NCBI GenBank assembly: GCA_021826835.1
Contig: JAKAYH010000051.1
Coordinates: 1 to 10,132 of the forward strand
Source: Thermoplasmata archaeon
Lineage (GTDB): Archaea > Thermoplasmatota > Thermoplasmata > Thermoplasmatales > Thermoplasmataceae
Direction of reading: 5' to 3'
DNA: 10,132 nucleotides
Part shown: positions 7,935 to 10,132 of the stretch, piece by piece
Layout of the letters: each line of letters opens with the position of its first letter
How positions within the stretch are numbered: position 1 is the first letter of the stretch
Notes under the pieces: generated by a model
The model's database searches: none
What the model saw: the letters and a program-made list of their open reading frames with translations, nothing else
Told to the model about the DNA's origin: nothing
Program-made: the position numbers and the translations under genes

Positions 7935-8903
7935 ATGCCATACATTAGTGTCATAATAATTGATTTTAATAGAAAGAAGTACCTACGGGAAGCTGTAGAA
8001 TCAGTTTTGAAGCAGAGTTTAGGGCAGGAGTTATTTGAAATTATAGTTATAAAGAATTATGTATCGGAAATTGACGATTGGCTCGTGGAGCATAGAATAA
8101 AGTTAATTTTTTCTGAAGAAAGCTCTTATGGAAAAAAGATTCTATTAGGCGCTGCAGTTGCCAGAGGAGAAATAATATCACTTCTTGATGATGATGATTT
8201 ATTTGTTGAAGATAAGTTAAAATTTATTTATGAAACTTTCAATGATAAAAAAAATATTGGCTATTGTCATAATTTTTATCAAAAAATAGATCAAGATGGT
8301 AAACCGTATACGAAAAATTTTTGGTTTATGGAAAGTAGAAGAAAAATTAATTTTGTAACTTTTCCTTCAAATTTTCGAAGGTTGCAAAAATCACTTGTTA
8401 GAGGTGGTGACTTTAATCATAGCTCTATCTCATTCAGGAAGGTAATGCTTCAAGGTGTTGAAAAATATATTGGCAGAGTAACTGGAAGTTTTGACACATG
8501 TGCCTTCTTTTTGAGTGCATCAAAAAAATATCAACTAATGTTTACAAATATCCCACTGACAAAATATAGAATACATTCATCGACTTCTTCCAAACTTGGT
8601 ACAAAAGAAGAAAGAGCAATGTATTCTTTAAAACAACTCAAGAATTATAAGGTGATTTCTGAAATAGTTGAAGAGCAAAAAGATTTAAATTTAACAAAGC
8701 TTATTAACAGCAAAATATACGATACCAAAATAACTCTGGGAGTATTACGTGATTATGATCGCCCGAAAATACTCAGCATATTATATCAATATCGAATCAA
8801 TACATCAACTTTTTCATTTTATTCAAATGTTAGATTATTGTTAGGATTGAGTTTTACTATTCTTCCAACCCCAATGAAAAAAATTATAAAAGGTCTTGTT
8901 TAA
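7935..8903 (+). CDS. GT2-family glycosyltransferase (GT-A fold)
   Basis: This is a 322-residue inverting transferase of the GT2 type. The domain begins at once: YISVIIIDFNRKKYLREAVE (3-22), then SVLKQSL and FEIIVIKNY, the donor-nucleotide half, followed by the DXD-type acidic run LLDDDDLF (84-90), which binds the metal and sugar-diphosphate. A GGDFNHSSISFRK segment (about 157-170) and the TKYRIHSSTSSKLG line (about 214-227) match the acceptor side of GT2 enzymes, where a Y-R-x-H sequence often closes the active site. The last 45 residues include a hydrophobic, basic end (LLLGLSFTILPTPMKKIIK) that may touch the membrane. It stands alone in its orientation block, with decayed sequence on both sides, and probably works in the same glycan pathway as the other transferases. 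The usual Asp-rich EIIVVDD(G/N)S motif is altered to EIIVIKNY, so donor binding may differ from standard members. Confidence 0.87.
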   Translation: MPYISVIIIDFNRKKYLREAVESVLKQSLGQELFEIIVIKNYVSEIDDWLVEHRIKLIFSEESSYGKKILLGAAVARGEIISLLDDDDLFVEDKLKFIYETFNDKKNIGYCHNFYQKIDQDGKPYTKNFWFMESRRKINFVTFPSNFRRLQKSLVRGGDFNHSSISFRKVMLQGVEKYIGRVTGSFDTCAFFLSASKKYQLMFTNIPLTKYRIHSSTSSKLGTKEERAMYSLKQLKNYKVISEIVEEQKDLNLTKLINSKIYDTKITLGVLRDYDRPKILSILYQYRINTSTFSFYSNVRLLLGLSFTILPTPMKKIIKGLV

Positions 8904-9107
8904 ATTATCCTATCTCAATGGCTTGAAATACCAATACATATGAAATCTATGATTTAAATTTCTTTTAAGATTACCCAATTCAAAGGACACAAAATAGTGA
9001 CCACATACATGTGGCTGAATAGAAAAATAAGATGCTAATTGAAATGTCAAGAGTCACGTTATCGAAAACATTGAAACCTAATATGCAAATAAAAAATAAA
9101 ACTTTCA
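8904..9107. other. Gap after the GT2 gene with a short perfect palindrome
   Basis: No gene is supported. A perfect inverted repeat, CCACAT-AC-ATGTGG, lies at 9001-9014, about 100 bases past the GT2 stop. A 32-codon frame from 9032 to 9130 has no ribosome binding site and is probably eroded sequence preceding the remnant at 9108. Confidence 0.35.
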
Positions 9108-9597
9108 TTGAAAACATTAAACAAAACTAAGTTTTATGTTTCTACAACGGCAGTTGTCTGCTTTGATCTGTGTCTCAAAATCTTTATATTCATCGCCAGA
9201 CCGACAGAATGCGCTAAGGAAATCAGGCATACGTGCGGAGAAAGTGATCACTACAAGAATAATAAACTGTGTAATAGGCCTAAAGAGCTCAACATAACTT
9301 CAATTTTAGATGAAGACGACTAATACACCAAAATTATGGGAATGCCTGAAAAGAAGTTGTCTAAATATCTGTTTTATAATCCACATGAAGCAATATTCTT
9401 CTATACAAACACGACCATGGAATTGATGTATCTGAGTGGTAATAATGAGGAGGTTGTATTGAGGGAAGAACGGAGAGAAGTTCACCAAGGGAGAAAAGCC
9501 CATATTGCCTATGATCTTACCGTCGTATTATTCGTCAGAGCATCATGTAATCCTTTCTATTGATATGCTTAGATCGTGGTCATGAATCACTTTCTAG
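9108..9597 (+). pseudogene. Decayed transposase-like remnant (IS1634/IS4-type core suspected)
   Basis: Two adjacent open stretches, 9108-9320 and 9324-9560, are in the same frame and are separated by a single TAA at 9321-9323. Together they read as 151 sense codons. The second stretch is the most protein-like: MGMPEKKLSKYLFYNPHEAI, FFYTNTTMELMYLSGNN, REERREVHQGRKAHIAYDLT and VVLFVRASCNPFY, ending at TGA 9561-9563. A one-base shift then gives IDMLRSWS (9559-9582), a stop, ITF, and TAG at 9595-9597. The order of an FFYTN-type strand, a MELMYLSGNN segment and TVVLFV-x6-PFYIDML resembles the region after the first catalytic Asp in IS1634/IS4-type transposases, where a similar GLVVD-x-GIPI line is found, but the expected YDxTS Asp is not seen. 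No ribosome binding site precedes either part. The call as a relic is fairly secure; the family is tentative. It abuts the IS481/IS3-like element. Confidence 0.5.
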
Positions 9598-9724
9598 GGA
9601 TCGTGTATTTAGTGATTTCGTAATGGTGCAGGTGAAATGAAACAAATAATGCGAATAGATTGTGATGATATTCCTGCGAACGCTCAGATAAACTATCATT
9701 ACCTGCTACGACTGGAAAGTGTAC

Positions 9725-10132
9725 TGTTTCTCTCATCTTCGGACAAAATTGAAAAAGAATTATGATCCGATTCCTGCCATTTCACCTCCTTTTCTTTCTT
9801 TCATATTTCTTTCCCTCCTTAATATTCTAGCTCTCTCTATTTTTGATTCTCGAATTCTTAGTAGTTCATCAGGATTACCTCGGTAATATTCAGCAGGTGT
9901 GAGGTAATGAAGTGATGAATGCTTTCTTTTATTATTGTAATGTTCAACTATTTTGCATATCTCTGATTTCGCCTGTTCATAATCGGTGAGAATCACCGGT
10001 ATTAGCGATTCTCTCATGGTTTTGTTAGCTCTCTCAACAATTCCATTCTGTTCAGGTGTGTGAGGTCTGATGAGTTTCTGTGTAAGATTGTTCTTTTTCA
10101 ATACGATCCTGAATTCATATGCTATGAATGAT
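9725..10132 (-). mobile_element. IS481/IS3-type insertion sequence, 3' end only
   Basis: The transposase at the right edge runs toward this end and leaves the window. IS481 and IS3 ends usually begin TGT or TG; TGTTTCTCTCATCTTCGGAC at 9725-9744, followed by ACAAAATTG, lies 15 bases past the transposase stop and is a reasonable terminal repeat. The partner end is outside the window, so the boundary is a guess. It would leave the element inserted just beyond the remnant at 9108-9597. Confidence 0.5.
9760..10132 (-). CDS. Integrase-core (rve) transposase of IS481/IS3 type, C-terminal part
   Basis: This is the C-terminal end of a DDE transposase with a retroviral integrase-type core. The signature KLIRPHTPEQNGIVERANKT carries the third catalytic residue, the Glu of NGIVER. 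It is followed by YNNKRKHSSLHYLTPAEYY, the usual W/Y-N-x-x-R-x-H-x-x-L-x-x-x-T-P end of the domain, and a strongly basic coiled tail (RIRESKIERARILRRERNMK). The frame has no start within the window: from TTG 10099-10101 it stays open to base 10132 as SFIAYEFRIV, so this codon is internal and the gene continues off the edge. In this family the second Asp lies about 35 residues before the Glu, which would be just outside the window. The reading frame is intact as far as seen, so the copy may be recent. Confidence 0.88.
   Translation of the reverse strand, partial: SFIAYEFRIVLKKNNLTQKLIRPHTPEQNGIVERANKTMRESLIPVILTDYEQAKSEICKIVEHYNNKRKHSSLHYLTPAEYYRGNPDELLRIRESKIERARILRRERNMKERKGGEMAGIGS

Noticed and set aside
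9321..9323. Programmed readthrough or recoding of the in-frame stop in the 9108-9563 frame
   Set aside because: The stop is TAA. Pyrrolysine uses UAG and selenocysteine uses UGA, and the frame is broken again at 9561 and 9583, so decay is the simpler explanation.
9778..9792. Strong GGAGGTGA followed by ATG on the minus strand, as a small gene start
   Set aside because: The spacing is only one base and the frame would code MAGIGS only; it is in frame with, and part of, the transposase C-terminus.
1..10132. CRISPR array, tRNA or rRNA genes, defence or toxin-antitoxin system
   Set aside because: I saw no regularly spaced repeats, no tRNA-like cloverleaf or rRNA sequence, and no protein motif of known defence families.

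Overview
The window looks like accessory chromosome of an archaeon, most likely from the Thermoplasmata (Thermoplasma/Ferroplasma/Cuniculiplasma-type). This is an inference from three signs: GGTGA-type ribosome binding sites before several starts, TATA-like box A elements and no bacterial -35/-10 pairs, and a DUF2079 membrane protein beside many small glycosyltransferases. The central part is clearly AT-rich. The transposase at the left edge is visibly richer in G+C. No rRNA, tRNA or CRISPR array was seen.

Layout. The left edge (1-~840) is the 3' part of an IS256-family element. Next are two divergent gene pairs: a DUF2079 multi-spanning membrane protein (1034-3055, minus) with a GT4 glycosyltransferase (3142-4236, plus), and a second GT4 glycosyltransferase (5190-6227, minus) with a GT8-like glycosyltransferase (6351-7355, plus). 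A GT2 glycosyltransferase (7935-8903, plus) follows. The right edge (~9725-10132) is one end of an IS481/IS3-type element whose transposase runs out of the window.

The long gaps between the intact genes are not empty. Read through stop codons and frameshifts, each shows a decayed protein-coding remnant: 4554-5062 (plus, family not recognised), 7370-7763 (minus, perhaps the N-terminal part of an IS1634/IS4-like transposase) and 9108-9597 (plus, perhaps the catalytic core of such a transposase, with one in-frame TAA in a 151-residue reading frame). I see nothing coding in 4237-4553 or 8904-9107.

Function. The five intact genes are all of kinds that build surface glycans. The three inverting or retaining soluble enzymes (GT4, GT4, GT2) and the GT8-like enzyme would extend a sugar chain on the inner face of the membrane from nucleotide-sugar donors. 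The DUF2079 protein resembles GT-C polytopic transferases that use lipid-linked sugars on the outer face. The product could be an N-glycan of S-layer or membrane proteins, or a lipoglycan. The scattered orientations, separate promoters and IS debris suggest a cluster assembled by repeated gain and loss, probably variable between strains. No new defence or RNA system is evident. The most novel material is the unrecognised remnant at 4554-5062 and the pattern of eroded genes between the glycosyltransferases.
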